DNA of 64,000 bases from Sphingomonas sp. Leaf339 (GCF_001426195.1 NZ_LMRS01000056.1:186001-250000); one strand, 5' to 3'; shown: positions 30,840 through 42,238, counted from the first letter of the stretch. Notes: a model not told the origin generated them from the letters alone. Translations and numbers: made by a program.

Positions 30840-30910
30840 TCCCGCCCAACTGGACAAGGATCACCGGCCGGACGGCGCGCGAATCGCCCGCCGCCCCGCC
30901 GGCTGGTCAA

Positions 30911-31633
30911 TCAATACATATGCTGGCCGCCGTTGATGCTCAGCGTCGATCCGGTGACGAAGCCACCATCCTCCGAACACAGGAACGCGACGCCGCGCGC
31001 GATCTCGTGCGCCTGGCCCAGCCGGCCGACGGGGATCTTGGCGACGATCTTCTCCAGCACTTCTGGCGGCACGGCGGCGACCATGTCGGTGTCGATATAA
31101 CCAGGGGCGATCGCGTTCACGGTCACGCCGGCCCGCGCACCTTCCTGCGCCAGCGCCTTGGTGAAGCCATGGATGCCCGACTTCGCGGCGGCATAGTTCA
31201 CCTGGCCATATTGCCCGGCCTGCCCGTTGATCGACCCGATATTGACGATCCGTCCCCATTTGCGATCGCGCATGCCCGGGAACACCGCCTTGGCCATGTT
31301 GAAGCAACCGCCCAGATTGGTGTCGATCACCTCTTTCCACGCCTGATACGTCATCTTCAGGATAGTACCGTCGCGGGTGATGCCGGCGTTGTTGACGACG
31401 ACGTCGATCGGCCCCAGCTCCTCGGCGACCTTGGCACAGCCGGTCTGGCACGCATCATAATCCGACACGTCCCACTTATACGCCTTGATCCCGGTGCGTT
31501 CGGTAAAGGCGGCGGCGCGCTCGTCGTTGCCGGCGTAATTCGCCGCGACGGTGAAGCCGGCCTCCTTCAGGGCCAGGCTGATCGCCTCGCCGATTCCGCG
31601 CGTTCCGCCCGTGACGATTGCCACACGTGCCAT
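30911..31633 (-). CDS. phaB: Acetoacetyl-CoA reductase
   Basis: 240 residues, a short-chain dehydrogenase. TGGTRGIG is the NADPH-binding loop, NNAG is at 81-84, and the catalytic Ser134, Tyr147 and Lys151 are in place. FAPGYIDTDM-like (IAPGYIDTDMV) and the C-terminal GGQHMY are typical of PhaB. It reduces acetoacetyl-CoA to (R)-3-hydroxybutyryl-CoA for PHB synthesis. A strong AGGAGAGG ribosome site is present. It is 17 kb from phaC, and no beta-ketothiolase gene is adjacent. Confidence 0.95.
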   Translation of the reverse strand: MARVAIVTGGTRGIGEAISLALKEAGFTVAANYAGNDERAAAFTERTGIKAYKWDVSDYDACQTGCAKVAEELGPIDVVVNNAGITRDGTILKMTYQAWKEVIDTNLGGCFNMAKAVFPGMRDRKWGRIVNIGSINGQAGQYGQVNYAAAKSGIHGFTKALAQEGARAGVTVNAIAPGYIDTDMVAAVPPEVLEKIVAKIPVGRLGQAHEIARGVAFLCSEDGGFVTGSTLSINGGQHMY

Positions 31634-31663
31634 ACAGTATTCCTCTCCTGGTTTCAGAGGACG

Positions 31664-32671
31664 CTACGGCAGGCGTATCCAGCCTTCAAGTTCGCGTGAC
31701 AGGATTTTCTGCAGCATGACGATGCCGACGTCCTGGTCGTTCAGGCACGGCAGATAGGCGAAGTCGGTACCCCCCGCCTCCTCAAACGATTCGCGCCCCC
31801 GGATCGCCAGTTCCTCCAGCGTTTCGAGGCAATCGGCCGAAAATCCCGGCGCGAAGATCGCCACCCTGCGCGTCCCCGCCTTCGCCATTTCGACAAGCAT
31901 CTCGTCGGTCGCCGGCCCCAGCCATTTGGCCGGGCCAAAGCGCGACTGGAACGCAACCGTCACCGGCCGCCCCAGTGCCGCCTGCAACAGCCGCGCGGTC
32001 TTCTGGCAATGGCAATGATACGGATCGCCCAGTTCCAGCGTCCGTTTCGGCATGCCGTGGAAACTGGCGATGATCGCCTCCGGCTCGAACGGCAACGCCG
32101 CGATCGATCGTTCGACCGATGTCTTCAGCGCGCCGATATACAGCGGATCGTCATGATAGGGCGGCAGGGTGCGGATCGCCGGCTGCCAGCGCATCGTCGC
32201 CAGATGCGCGAACGCCCGATCGTTGGCGGTCGCCGTCGTCGCCGCGCAATATTGCGGGTATAACGGCGCCAGCAGGATGCGTTCGCACCCGGCATCCTTC
32301 ATCGCCTGCAACCGATCGGCGATCGCCGGGCTGCCATATCGCATCGCCCAGTCGACCAGCACGCCCGGCCCGAACGCGTCGGCCAGCCCCGCCGCCTGCA
32401 ACCGGGTGAACGCCGCCAGCGGCGATCCGTCCTCGCGCCACACCTGGCTATAGGCGTGCGCGGACTTCTTGGGCCGGGTGTTCAGGATGATCCCGCGCAG
32501 GATCGGCTGCCACGCGATCGCCGGCAGTTCCACGACACGCCGATCGGACAGAAATTCGCCCAGATACCGTTTCACCGATTTCACATCGGGGCCATCGGGC
32601 GTGCCGAGGTTCATCAGCAGCACGCCGATCTTCGGCGCCGGAATGGCGGGATGGCCGGGGGGCAAAGTCAT
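31664..32671 (-). CDS. hemH: Ferrochelatase
   Basis: 335 residues from the ATG at 32671, nine bases after AGGA. GVLLMNLGTPDGP is the conserved N-terminus; SFHGMPKR carries the catalytic His and FAPGFSADCLETLEEL the conserved Glu. It inserts Fe(II) into protoporphyrin IX at the inner face of the cytoplasmic membrane, the last step of haem synthesis. It lies 30 bases upstream of phaB on the same strand and may be cotranscribed. Confidence 0.96.
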   Translation of the reverse strand: MTLPPGHPAIPAPKIGVLLMNLGTPDGPDVKSVKRYLGEFLSDRRVVELPAIAWQPILRGIILNTRPKKSAHAYSQVWREDGSPLAAFTRLQAAGLADAFGPGVLVDWAMRYGSPAIADRLQAMKDAGCERILLAPLYPQYCAATTATANDRAFAHLATMRWQPAIRTLPPYHDDPLYIGALKTSVERSIAALPFEPEAIIASFHGMPKRTLELGDPYHCHCQKTARLLQAALGRPVTVAFQSRFGPAKWLGPATDEMLVEMAKAGTRRVAIFAPGFSADCLETLEELAIRGRESFEEAGGTDFAYLPCLNDQDVGIVMLQKILSRELEGWIRLP

Positions 32672-32888
32672 GAAATTCTGTCCTGACGGAAGGCGTCGAT
32701 ACCACAACGCCGCATCCCGCCATAAGTCGCCGCCTCGCCCAGCGCTATCCCTTCCAACGTCGCCCGCCGGGTAACGGGCCTGACGCGCCGCCGCTGTCCT
32801 ACACCCACACGCTCCGCTATACGTCCGGCCGATCGAAAGACGCCGCCCGACCGCCCCGCCGAACCGCCATAAAATAGGGTGCGTTTAG

Positions 32889-32909
32889 GCCTAACTTTAG
32901 CCTAACTTT
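32889..32909. promoter_or_regulatory. Tandem GCCTAACTTT repeat upstream of hemH
   Basis: GCCTAACTTT occurs at 32889-32898 and 32900-32909, an 11-base period that puts both on one face of DNA. It is about 218 bases ahead of the hemH start and just past the end of the oxidoreductase gene, in an AT-rich patch. A candidate operator; the regulator is unknown. Confidence 0.3.
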
Positions 32910-32939
32910 CCGCGCGTCTTAATATCTAACCCACTGTTA

Positions 32940-35144
32940 TTACAGTAAAGGTAACGCCCGCAATCTCACCCCCGTCGCCGCCTGCACCGCATTGGCCACC
33001 GCCGGCGCGACAGGCGGCACCGCCAGCTCGCTGACCCCGCCCGGCGCCTCGTCCGACCGGATCAGCTCGACGGTGATATCGGGCGTGTCGGCCAGCCGCG
33101 GCAGCCACAGCGTGTCGAACCCGCGCACATCCGCCAGCCCGCGCGTGAAGCCGGTCGCCGCCCCCAGCGCCTGCGCCAGTCCGAAGATCAGCCCACCCTC
33201 GATCTGCTGCCGCACCAGGTCGGGGTTCACCACCCGCCCGCAATCCACCGCCGCGACCAGCCGCTCCACCACCGGCCGCCCGTCGGCGCCGCCCCGCGCC
33301 TCGGCCATCACCGCGATGTAGCTGCCGCGAAAGGCGTGCGCGGCGATCCCTTGCCCGCTTCCCGACACGCCACCCTCCCACCCGCCCAGCGACGCGGCGG
33401 TCGACAGGCAGCGGGCAAGCCGCGGTTCGCCGCCCAGCATGCCGATCCGGTACGACACCGGCTCCGACTGCGCGACATGCGCCAGTTCGTCGAGGAAGCA
33501 TTCTGTGAAGAAACAGCCATATCCATGCGCGCCGCCGCGCAGATGGCCGGTCGGCAGCGCCGTTTCGATGGCATGATGATCGATCGCACACGCCGGCACC
33601 CGGTACGGCAAGGTCATGCCCCCCGCCGCATAGCGATCCGCCGGATCGATCCGCAGCGCCGTCGCCACCCCCGGCCCCGGCAACAACCGCTCTGCCAGCG
33701 CCCGGCCCGTGGCCGGCGTCGCCAGCGCCGCCCGCCAGCCGAGGATCGCGCCATTCGCCCCCAGCCTCGCCTCCATCCGCGCCAGCGCCGGCGGCCGATA
33801 GCGATCGTGGAGCAGCGATTCGCCCCTCGACCATACAAGGCTCACCGGCCGCTTCACCTCGATCGCGATCTGCGCCGCCTGAATGCCCGCCTCGTGTTCC
33901 AGCCCGAAACCGAACGACCCGCCCAGCGCCATCGGATGGACGGTCACCGCCTGCTCGCTCAATTCCGTCGCCGCGGCCACCGCCGCTCGCGCGACAGCCG
34001 GCGCCTCGGTCTGCAACCATAGTTGCAGTCGGCCATCGTCGAACGACGCCACCGCCGCCGGCGTCTCGATCGCTGCATGGACCGCGGCTTGCGCCCGGTA
34101 CGTCGCACTCACCGGCCGCCCGCCGCGAAACGCCGCCTCGACATCGCCGACGCTCGCGATCCGCTGGCCCTTCGCGTCCAGCGCCGCCGCCAGTGCCGCG
34201 TCGATCGCCGCGTCGTCGATCACCGGCCCCTTGGTGGCGAAGCGCGGTGCCAACGCATCGAGCGCCCGCTGCGCCGTCCACCCGGTGATCGCCACCGTCG
34301 CGACCCAGCCCGGCCGCTCCACCACCGCGATCATCCCGCGTACCCGCGTGGAGGCGGCGCGGTCGATGCTCACCACCCTGGTGTCACCCGGCGGTCCCTG
34401 CCGGATCGCCGCGTGCACCATGTCCGGCAACCGCACATCGGCCGCATAGTTCAGCGAGCCATCGACCTTGGCCGGCGCATCCAGCCGGGGCAGCGATTGC
34501 CCCATCAGCTTGCCCGCCCCGCCGACGCCGATCGGCAACGGATCGGGCGGTGACAGCCCCGCCGCTTCCGCCGCCAGCTCACCAAAGCGCAACCGCTTGC
34601 CCGCATGCGTCACGAAGCCCGCCGCCGTCGCGCAGTCGGTCCACGCCGCGTCCCACCGCGCCGCCGCCGCCATGCACAGCACCGCCCGCGCGGCGGCGGC
34701 GGCGGCCCGTGTCGGCTCCTCGAACATCCGGATCGAACTCGACGCCGCCGTCAGCATCGGCGCCGGCCACGCGCCGACACCACTCCGGACATCGGCCGGC
34801 AGGATCGCGGGCATCCCCTCCAGCAGATCATTCAGCCCCAACGGATTGCCATAGAGCGGGTTGAGCGGCGCCGGCTCCACGCCGACCGTGCGCCAATCCG
34901 CGCCGAGTTCGTCGGCGACGATCTGGGCCAGCCCGGTCCAGCTGCCCTGCCCGTACTCCGCCTGTGGCACCGCCACGGTGATGCGACCGTCGTTGCCGAT
35001 CGTCAGCCACGCCCCGAACGCATGCGCGCCCGGCCCCGCCACCAGCGTCGGCGCATAATCGCGCGGCCACAGCCCCCACGCCGCGATCAGCCCGACGCCG
35101 ACGCCACCACCGATCAACACCCCGCGCCTCGTGATCCCTGCCAT
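32940..35144 (-). CDS. Molybdopterin-dependent oxidoreductase large subunit (isoquinoline 1-oxidoreductase beta-like)
   Basis: 734 residues. The N-terminal TRRGVLIGGGVGVGLIAAW is a twin-arginine signal or anchor. The xanthine oxidase-type molybdopterin domains are spread through the chain (VPQAEYGQGSWTGLAQI, ALGGSFGFGLEHE, LRGGAHGYGCFFTE). The usual C-terminal GxGExGxPP is GVSELAVPP here; the catalytic Glu (706) is kept but the flanking glycines are changed. IorB-type enzymes hydroxylate N-heterocycles or oxidise aldehydes with a [2Fe-2S] IorA partner, which is not adjacent. Substrate unknown. Confidence 0.87.
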   Translation of the reverse strand: MAGITRRGVLIGGGVGVGLIAAWGLWPRDYAPTLVAGPGAHAFGAWLTIGNDGRITVAVPQAEYGQGSWTGLAQIVADELGADWRTVGVEPAPLNPLYGNPLGLNDLLEGMPAILPADVRSGVGAWPAPMLTAASSSIRMFEEPTRAAAAAARAVLCMAAAARWDAAWTDCATAAGFVTHAGKRLRFGELAAEAAGLSPPDPLPIGVGGAGKLMGQSLPRLDAPAKVDGSLNYAADVRLPDMVHAAIRQGPPGDTRVVSIDRAASTRVRGMIAVVERPGWVATVAITGWTAQRALDALAPRFATKGPVIDDAAIDAALAAALDAKGQRIASVGDVEAAFRGGRPVSATYRAQAAVHAAIETPAAVASFDDGRLQLWLQTEAPAVARAAVAAATELSEQAVTVHPMALGGSFGFGLEHEAGIQAAQIAIEVKRPVSLVWSRGESLLHDRYRPPALARMEARLGANGAILGWRAALATPATGRALAERLLPGPGVATALRIDPADRYAAGGMTLPYRVPACAIDHHAIETALPTGHLRGGAHGYGCFFTECFLDELAHVAQSEPVSYRIGMLGGEPRLARCLSTAASLGGWEGGVSGSGQGIAAHAFRGSYIAVMAEARGGADGRPVVERLVAAVDCGRVVNPDLVRQQIEGGLIFGLAQALGAATGFTRGLADVRGFDTLWLPRLADTPDITVELIRSDEAPGGVSELAVPPVAPAVANAVQAATGVRLRALPLL

Positions 35145-35190
35145 GCCCCGCTCTACCGGCGGCCGACGGCGAAAGTCACGCTCCTACCGC

Positions 35191-36873
<1,683 letters not shown>

Positions 36874-36938
36874 CCTTCTCTCCACTTGGTCTTGTTGTTT
36901 TGCGCCACTATGGAGGCGGGAATGACGGGGGGAAAGCC

Positions 36939-37820
36939 TTGATCCAATACCTTGCAGCGACCACGGCGGGCCATGTCCGGTTTGCCGATCTGGGTCTGCA
37001 CCCGGATGTGTTCTCGATCGGCTTCTTCACGCTCCGCTGGTACAGCCTTGCCTATATATCGGGCATCGTCCTCGGCTGGTGGTATCTGCTGAAGCTGCTG
37101 GCCCAGCCGGGCGCGCCGATGGCCAAGCGCCATGCCGACGATCTGGTCTTCTACGCCACGCTCGGCATCATCCTCGGCGGGCGCCTGGGATATGTGATCT
37201 TCTATGCGCCGGAGATGTTCCTCCATCCGCTGATGATCCTGAAACTGTGGGATGGCGGCATGTCTTTCCATGGCGGCGTGCTCGGCACCTCGCTCGGCAT
37301 CATCCTGTTCGCGCGCAAGCACAAACTCCACTGGCTGCGCATCCACGACTACGTCGCGTGCTGCGTGCCCTTCGGCCTGTTCTTCGGCCGGCTCGCCAAT
37401 TTCGTGAACGGCGAACTGTGGGGCAAACCCAGCGACGTGCCATGGGCGATCGTCTTCCCGCGCACCGTCCCGTTCCCGCTCGTCGATCCCGCGCGCCATC
37501 CCAGCCAGCTGTACGAGGCGGGGCTGGAGGGCCTGTTGCTCTTCGCTATCCTCTGGTTCGCCTTCTGGCGGACGAAAGCGCGCTACGATCCGGGTAAGCT
37601 CGTCGGCATTTTCCTGACCGGTTACGGCCTCGCGCGCTTCACGGTCGAATTCTTCCGCGAACCCGACAGCCAGTTGCGCGCCTTCGCCGAGGCGACCGGG
37701 CTGCACATGGGCCAGTGGCTGTGCGTGCCGATGATCGCGGGCGGCGTCTTCCTGATCGCCACCTCCGCGCGCCGTCGTCGCCGGGTAGAGCCGTTCGCGG
37801 GTACGGAGAGTGTCGCCTGA
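36939..37820 (+). CDS. lgt: Prolipoprotein diacylglyceryl transferase
   Basis: 293 residues with a TTG start at 36939 behind GGGGGAAA; the upstream ATG is out of frame. Several membrane helices, the [12 protein letters not shown] and HGGVLGT segments and the Lgt signature [13 protein letters not shown] are present. It transfers diacylglycerol from phosphatidylglycerol to the lipobox cysteine of prolipoproteins such as the two in this window (19443, 26740). First gene of a coupled run with the methyltransferase, GNAT and pgeF. Confidence 0.96.
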   Translation: MIQYLAATTAGHVRFADLGLHPDVFSIGFFTLRWYSLAYISGIVLGWWYLLKLLAQPGAPMAKRHADDLVFYATLGIILGGRLGYVIFYAPEMFLHPLMILKLWDGGMSFHGGVLGTSLGIILFARKHKLHWLRIHDYVACCVPFGLFFGRLANFVNGELWGKPSDVPWAIVFPRTVPFPLVDPARHPSQLYEAGLEGLLLFAILWFAFWRTKARYDPGKLVGIFLTGYGLARFTVEFFREPDSQLRAFAEATGLHMGQWLCVPMIAGGVFLIATSARRRRRVEPFAGTESVA

Positions 37821-38872
37821 CGGACCTTCCCGATCCGGCCGAACCGCTGCTGGCCGAACGCCTCGCCCGCGCCATCGCGCTGGGCGGGCCCATCCCGGTG
37901 TCGCAGTACATGGCCGCCGCCAACTGCCATTATTATGCGACCCGCGATCCGCTGGGCGCGGCGGGCGACTTCACCACCGCGCCAGAGATCAGCCAGATGT
38001 TCGGCGAACTCGTCGGCCTGTGGTGTGCCGACCTGTGGGACCGCGCCGGTCGCCCGACGACACATTGGGTCGAACTGGGCCCCGGTCGCGGCACGCTCGC
38101 CGCCGATGCCCGCCGCGCGATGGCGAAGGCGGGCTTCGAACCAGCGGTCCATTTCGTCGAGACCAGCCCCGTCCTCCGCGCCGCCCAAGCCGCGGCCGTA
38201 CCGGGCGCGACCTTTTACGAGACAGTCGAATCACTGCCCGACGATGCCGCGCTGCTGGTCGTCGCCAACGAATTCTTCGACGCGCTCCCAATCCGCCAGT
38301 TGCTGCGCGGTGCGCAGTGGCGCGAGCGGCTGGTCGCCTGTCAGGACACGCTGTTCCTGCCGATCGCTGGCAAGCCCGTGCCCGACGCCATCATCCCCGA
38401 CCCCCTGCGCGACGCCCCCGCCGGTTCGATCCTCGAAGTCGCGCCCGCCGCCGTTGGCGTGATACGCGCGCTCGCCGCCCGGATCGCACGACAGGGCGGC
38501 GCGATGCTCGCCATCGATTACGGTTACGAAGGCCCCGCACTCGGCGACACGCTACAGGCGGTAAAGTCCCACGCCTACGCCAACCCGTTCGAGGCGCCCG
38601 GCGAACAGGACCTCACCGCGCATGTCGATTTCACCACCCTCGCCGCCGCCGCGCAGAGTGCGGGCGCGGTCGCATGGGGACCGATTGAACAGGGAGAATG
38701 GCTGGTGAAACTCGGTATCGACCACCGCGCCGCCGCGCTGGCCCGCGCCACCCCCGATCGCGGCGAGGCCATCGCCGCCGAACGCGTGCGGCTGGTCGGC
38801 GACATGGGCGCGCTGTTCAAGGCGCTGGCGATCACCGCCCCCGGCTGGCCGACGCCAGCGGCCTTCGCATGA
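37817..38872 (+). CDS. MidA/NDUFAF7-family SAM-dependent methyltransferase
   Basis: 351 residues if translation starts at the CTG at 37817. No ATG, GTG or TTG fits: the nearest upstream GTG lies about 100 bases inside lgt and the next in-frame ATG would cut conserved residues. GGAG is placed eight bases ahead of this CTG, which overlaps the lgt stop as [42 protein letters not shown] and the SAM loop ELGPGRGTL identify the family, whose mitochondrial member methylates an arginine of complex I subunit NDUFS2. Confidence 0.9.
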   Translation: MTDLPDPAEPLLAERLARAIALGGPIPVSQYMAAANCHYYATRDPLGAAGDFTTAPEISQMFGELVGLWCADLWDRAGRPTTHWVELGPGRGTLAADARRAMAKAGFEPAVHFVETSPVLRAAQAAAVPGATFYETVESLPDDAALLVVANEFFDALPIRQLLRGAQWRERLVACQDTLFLPIAGKPVPDAIIPDPLRDAPAGSILEVAPAAVGVIRALAARIARQGGAMLAIDYGYEGPALGDTLQAVKSHAYANPFEAPGEQDLTAHVDFTTLAAAAQSAGAVAWGPIEQGEWLVKLGIDHRAAALARATPDRGEAIAAERVRLVGDMGALFKALAITAPGWPTPAAFA

Positions 38873-39375
38873 TCGCGTATCGCGATGCCGGGCCGGCCGA
38901 TGCGGCGACGCTGTCCGCCGTCAGCCGCCGCGCCTTCACCGAGACGTTCGGCCACCTCTACCACCCCGACGATCTCGCGGCCTTCCTCGACCGGTTGAGC
39001 GAGGATGCATGGGCCACCGAACTCGCCGATCCGCGTCTGACGATTCGTCTGGCGGAGGATGACGGCATCGCCGCCGGCTTCGCCAAGCTCGGCCCGCCCT
39101 CGTTGCCGTTCGAACCACGCGGACCATCGGCGGAATTGCGCCAGCTCTATGTCCTCGCACCATGGCAGGGCGCCGGTGTCGCCGTCACGCTGATGGACTG
39201 GACGATCGCCACCGCCCGCGCGCAGGGGGCCGCCGACCTCTATCTGTCAGTGTTCATCGACAACGAACGGGCGAAGCGGTTCTACGCCCGCTACGGGTTC
39301 GAGCGCATCGGCAATTACACGTTCATGGTCGGCAACCACGAGGATGAGGACGACGTGATGAGGCTCGCCCTGTGA
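38869..39375 (+). CDS. GNAT family N-acetyltransferase
   Basis: 168 residues. The ATG overlaps the preceding stop in ATGA. Acetyl-CoA-binding motif A is LYVLAPWQGAGVAVTLMD, and the C-terminal LSVFIDNERAKRFYARYGF is typical of RimI-like GNAT proteins. Cytosolic. It stands between the MidA-like gene and pgeF, which are often direct neighbours in alphaproteobacteria. Its substrate is unknown. Confidence 0.92.
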   Translation: MIAYRDAGPADAATLSAVSRRAFTETFGHLYHPDDLAAFLDRLSEDAWATELADPRLTIRLAEDDGIAAGFAKLGPPSLPFEPRGPSAELRQLYVLAPWQGAGVAVTLMDWTIATARAQGAADLYLSVFIDNERAKRFYARYGFERIGNYTFMVGNHEDEDDVMRLAL

Positions 39376-40136
39376 CGACCGATACGATCGATCCGATCCG
39401 CGCCACCGCGCTCGACGGCGTACCCCATGGCTTTCTTGGCCGACGCGGTGGCGTGTCCCAGGGTATCCATGGCGGCCTGAACGTCGGCTTGGGTTCCGAG
39501 GACCACGCCGATGCCGTCGCCGAAAACCGTCGCCGCGCCCTCGCCGCCGTCGCGCCCGGTGCCGACCTCGTCACGCTCTACCAAATCCACTCCGCCGACG
39601 TCGTCATCGTCACCACGCCGCTGGCCGACCGACCGCACGCCGACGCACTCGTCACCGACCGGCCCGGCCTCGCGCTCGGCATCCTGACCGCCGACTGCGC
39701 GCCCGTCCTCCTCGCCGACCGCGAGGCGGGCGTCGTCGGCGCCGCCCATGCCGGCTGGAAAGGCGCGATCGCCGGCGTCACCGACGCGACGATCGCCGCG
39801 ATGGAGACGCTCGGCGCCCGGCGTGAGCGCATCGCCGCCGCGATCGGCCCCTGCATCGCCCGCGCCTCCTATGAGGTCGACGCCGGTTTCCTCCGCCGGT
39901 TCGCCGAGGCCGATCCCGCCAACGAGCGCTTCTTCGCCGATGGCCGCGCCGACCATTACCGCTTCGATCTTGAAGCCTATGTCACCCACCGCCTCGCCGC
40001 CGCCGGCATCGCCCGGATCGAGGCGCTGGGCCTCGACACCTATGCCGACGAGGCCTGCTTCTTCAGCTATCGCCGCGCCACGCACCGGGGCGAGCCGTCC
40101 TATGGCCGCCAGATCGCGATCATCGCCCTCGGCTGA
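39372..40136 (+). CDS. pgeF: Peptidoglycan editing factor PgeF (laccase-domain protein)
   Basis: 254 residues, GTG start overlapping the previous stop in GTGA. The Cu-oxidase_4/YfiH motifs are complete: LYQIHSADVV, GILTADCAPVLLAD, AAHAGWKGAIAGV and IGPCIARASYEV, giving the His-Cys-His metal site. YfiH hydrolyses wrongly built UDP-MurNAc-L-Ser and so keeps peptidoglycan correct; older names are polyphenol oxidase or laccase. Its position with lgt supports an envelope role. Confidence 0.94.
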   Translation: MTTDTIDPIRATALDGVPHGFLGRRGGVSQGIHGGLNVGLGSEDHADAVAENRRRALAAVAPGADLVTLYQIHSADVVIVTTPLADRPHADALVTDRPGLALGILTADCAPVLLADREAGVVGAAHAGWKGAIAGVTDATIAAMETLGARRERIAAAIGPCIARASYEVDAGFLRRFAEADPANERFFADGRADHYRFDLEAYVTHRLAAAGIARIEALGLDTYADEACFFSYRRATHRGEPSYGRQIAIIALG

Positions 40137-40161
40137 CGCGCAGGCCAAGGATCACCGCCTC

Positions 40162-40866
40162 ATGCCCCGCAACCTCTTCCAGCCGATACTAGCCGGCGCG
40201 CAGTTTCCCGACCGGCTGCTGGCCTGTGTCGGCGCGGCGATCTGCATCACGCTGACCATGGTCGTCTGCGCGCAACTGCCGCTGACGATGGGTGACCTGC
40301 CGATCATCGTCGCGCCGCTCGGCGCATCCGCCGTGCTGGTCTTCGCCGTCCCCGCCAGCCCGCTTGCCCAGCCCTGGCCGGTGGTGGGCGGCAACATCAT
40401 CTCGACGTTGATCGGCGTGGCCGCGTTTCACGCCATTCCGCAGGCGACGATCGCCGCCGGCATCGCGGTGGGCGGCGCGATCCTCGTCATGTCGCTGCTC
40501 CGCTGCCTGCATCCGCCTGGCGGCGCCGCCGCGCTGACGGCGGTGATCGGCAGCCATGGCATCCACGACGCCGGCTATGCCTTCGCCTTCGCACCGGTCG
40601 GGATCAACTCGATCGCGCTGGTGGCGCTCGCCACGGTCTTCCACCGGATGACCGCGCGCAATTATCCCCACCAGCCGATGATCGCGCCGACCCCGATCGA
40701 GCCACAACCGGGCACCCGCCTGCACGGCGACGATATCGACGCCGCCCTGGCCGACATGCACGACAGCTTCGACATCGGTCGCGCCGACCTGGACCTCCTG
40801 CTCGCCCGCGCCGAGCATCACGCCGCGACCCGGCGCATGACCCGCCCATCGCGTCAGGGTCACTGA
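40162..40866 (+). CDS. HPP family membrane protein
   Basis: 234 residues. Four membrane helices and the hallmark LRCLHPPGGAAALTAVIG (the HPP triplet), with IIVAPLGASAVLVFAVP in the first half. Some HPP proteins transport nitrite in plants and cyanobacteria; bacterial roles are mostly unproven. A cytosolic C-terminal tail of about 60 residues is rich in charged residues. It follows pgeF by 25 bases with AAGGA ten bases from the ATG, so it may be the last gene of the lgt run. Confidence 0.9.
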   Translation: MPRNLFQPILAGAQFPDRLLACVGAAICITLTMVVCAQLPLTMGDLPIIVAPLGASAVLVFAVPASPLAQPWPVVGGNIISTLIGVAAFHAIPQATIAAGIAVGGAILVMSLLRCLHPPGGAAALTAVIGSHGIHDAGYAFAFAPVGINSIALVALATVFHRMTARNYPHQPMIAPTPIEPQPGTRLHGDDIDAALADMHDSFDIGRADLDLLLARAEHHAATRRMTRPSRQGH

Positions 40867-40924
40867 CGGGCATCGCCAATCCCTCATCGCCGTCCTACAT
40901 CCGTCTCCAACAAGGAGATAGAAC

Positions 40925-42238
40925 ATGCCAGGCGACAAGACCGAAGCCGATCTCACCGGCGTCGAACGCCGCATCAGCCCCAAGCCGCCGGTCGAGGAGA
41001 TTGCCGGCCGCAAGCTAAAGCCATCGACGCTGATGATGGGCCACGGCTATGACCCCGCTCTGTCGGAAGGTTCGCTGAAACCGCCGATCTTCCTCACCTC
41101 CACCTTCGTCTTCCCCTCCGCCGCCGCCGGCAAACGCCATTTCGAGGGCGTCACCGGCAAGCGCCCCGGCGGTGCCGAGGGTCTGGTCTATTCGCGCTTC
41201 AACGGCCCCAATCAGGAAATCCTCGAAGACCGTCTGGCGATCTGGGAAGAGGCGGAGGACGCGCTCGCCTTCTCATCCGGCATGTCGGCGATCGCGACGC
41301 TGTTCCTGTCGATGGTCAAACCCGGCGACACGATCGTCCATTCCGGCCCACTTTATGCCGCGACCGAGACGCTCATCGCCCGCGTGCTCGGCCGCTTCGG
41401 CGTACAATGGCTCGACTTCCCCGCCGGCGCGACCCGGGAGGAAATCGACGCGGTGATGGCCAAGGCGGCGACCGGCCATGTCGCGCTGATCTATCTGGAA
41501 AGCCCCGCCAACCCGACCAACGTACTGGTGGATGTCGAGGCGGTGGCCGCCAGCCGCGACGCGATCTTCGGCGATGCTCCCGACAAGCCGCCGATCGCGA
41601 TCGACAACACGTTCCTCGGACCGCTCTGGCATCAGCCGCTGCGCCACGGTGCCGATATCGTCGTCTATTCGCTGACCAAATATGCCGGCGGCCATTCCGA
41701 TCTGGTCGCGGGCGGCGTGCTGGGGACGAAGGCGCAGATCAATACGATCCGGGCCATGCGCAACACCATCGGTACGATCTGCGATCCCAACACCGCGTGG
41801 ATGCTGCTCCGATCGCTGGAGACGCTGGAACTGCGGATGAGCCGCGCCGGCGAGAATGCCGCCAAGGTCTGCGCGTATCTGCGCGATCATCCCAAGGTTG
41901 AACGCGTCGGCTATCTCGGCTTCCCCCGCGACGATCGGCAGGCCGATATCTATGCCCGTCACTGCACCGGCGCCGGCTCCACCTTCTCGCTCTATCTGAA
42001 GGGTGGCGAGGCAGAGGCGTTCGCTTTCCTCGATGCGCTGCGTATCGCCAAGCTGGCCGTGTCGCTCGGCGGCACCGAGACGCTGGCCAGCCACCCAGCC
42101 GGCATGACGCATCTGTCGGTGTCCGACGAACGCAAGGCGGCGCTCGACATTACCGACAATCTGGTCCGCATCTCGATCGGGGTCGAGGATGCCGACGACC
42201 TGATCGCCGATTTTACGCAAGCGCTGGATGCCATCTGA
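40925..42238 (+). CDS. Cystathionine gamma-synthase family PLP enzyme
   Basis: 437 residues with a strong AAGGAG seven bases before the ATG. YSRFNGPNQEILEDRLA, SSGMSAIATLFLSM, AIDNTFLGPLWHQPL and the PLP-lysine motif SLTKYAGGHSDL (Lys252) show the Cys/Met metabolism PLP family. Its length and extra N-terminal 40 residues match a sphingomonad subgroup close to methionine gamma-lyase and O-acetylhomoserine sulfhydrylase. Exact reaction uncertain. Stop and the next start share one base (TGATG), implying coupling to the phosphoribosyltransferase. Confidence 0.9.
   Translation: MPGDKTEADLTGVERRISPKPPVEEIAGRKLKPSTLMMGHGYDPALSEGSLKPPIFLTSTFVFPSAAAGKRHFEGVTGKRPGGAEGLVYSRFNGPNQEILEDRLAIWEEAEDALAFSSGMSAIATLFLSMVKPGDTIVHSGPLYAATETLIARVLGRFGVQWLDFPAGATREEIDAVMAKAATGHVALIYLESPANPTNVLVDVEAVAASRDAIFGDAPDKPPIAIDNTFLGPLWHQPLRHGADIVVYSLTKYAGGHSDLVAGGVLGTKAQINTIRAMRNTIGTICDPNTAWMLLRSLETLELRMSRAGENAAKVCAYLRDHPKVERVGYLGFPRDDRQADIYARHCTGAGSTFSLYLKGGEAEAFAFLDALRIAKLAVSLGGTETLASHPAGMTHLSVSDERKAALDITDNLVRISIGVEDADDLIADFTQALDAI

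Noticed and set aside
32926-34281. Minus-strand 451-codon frame
   Set aside because: Second frame of the molybdopterin oxidoreductase on the same strand, extremely Gly/Arg-rich, no homology signals.
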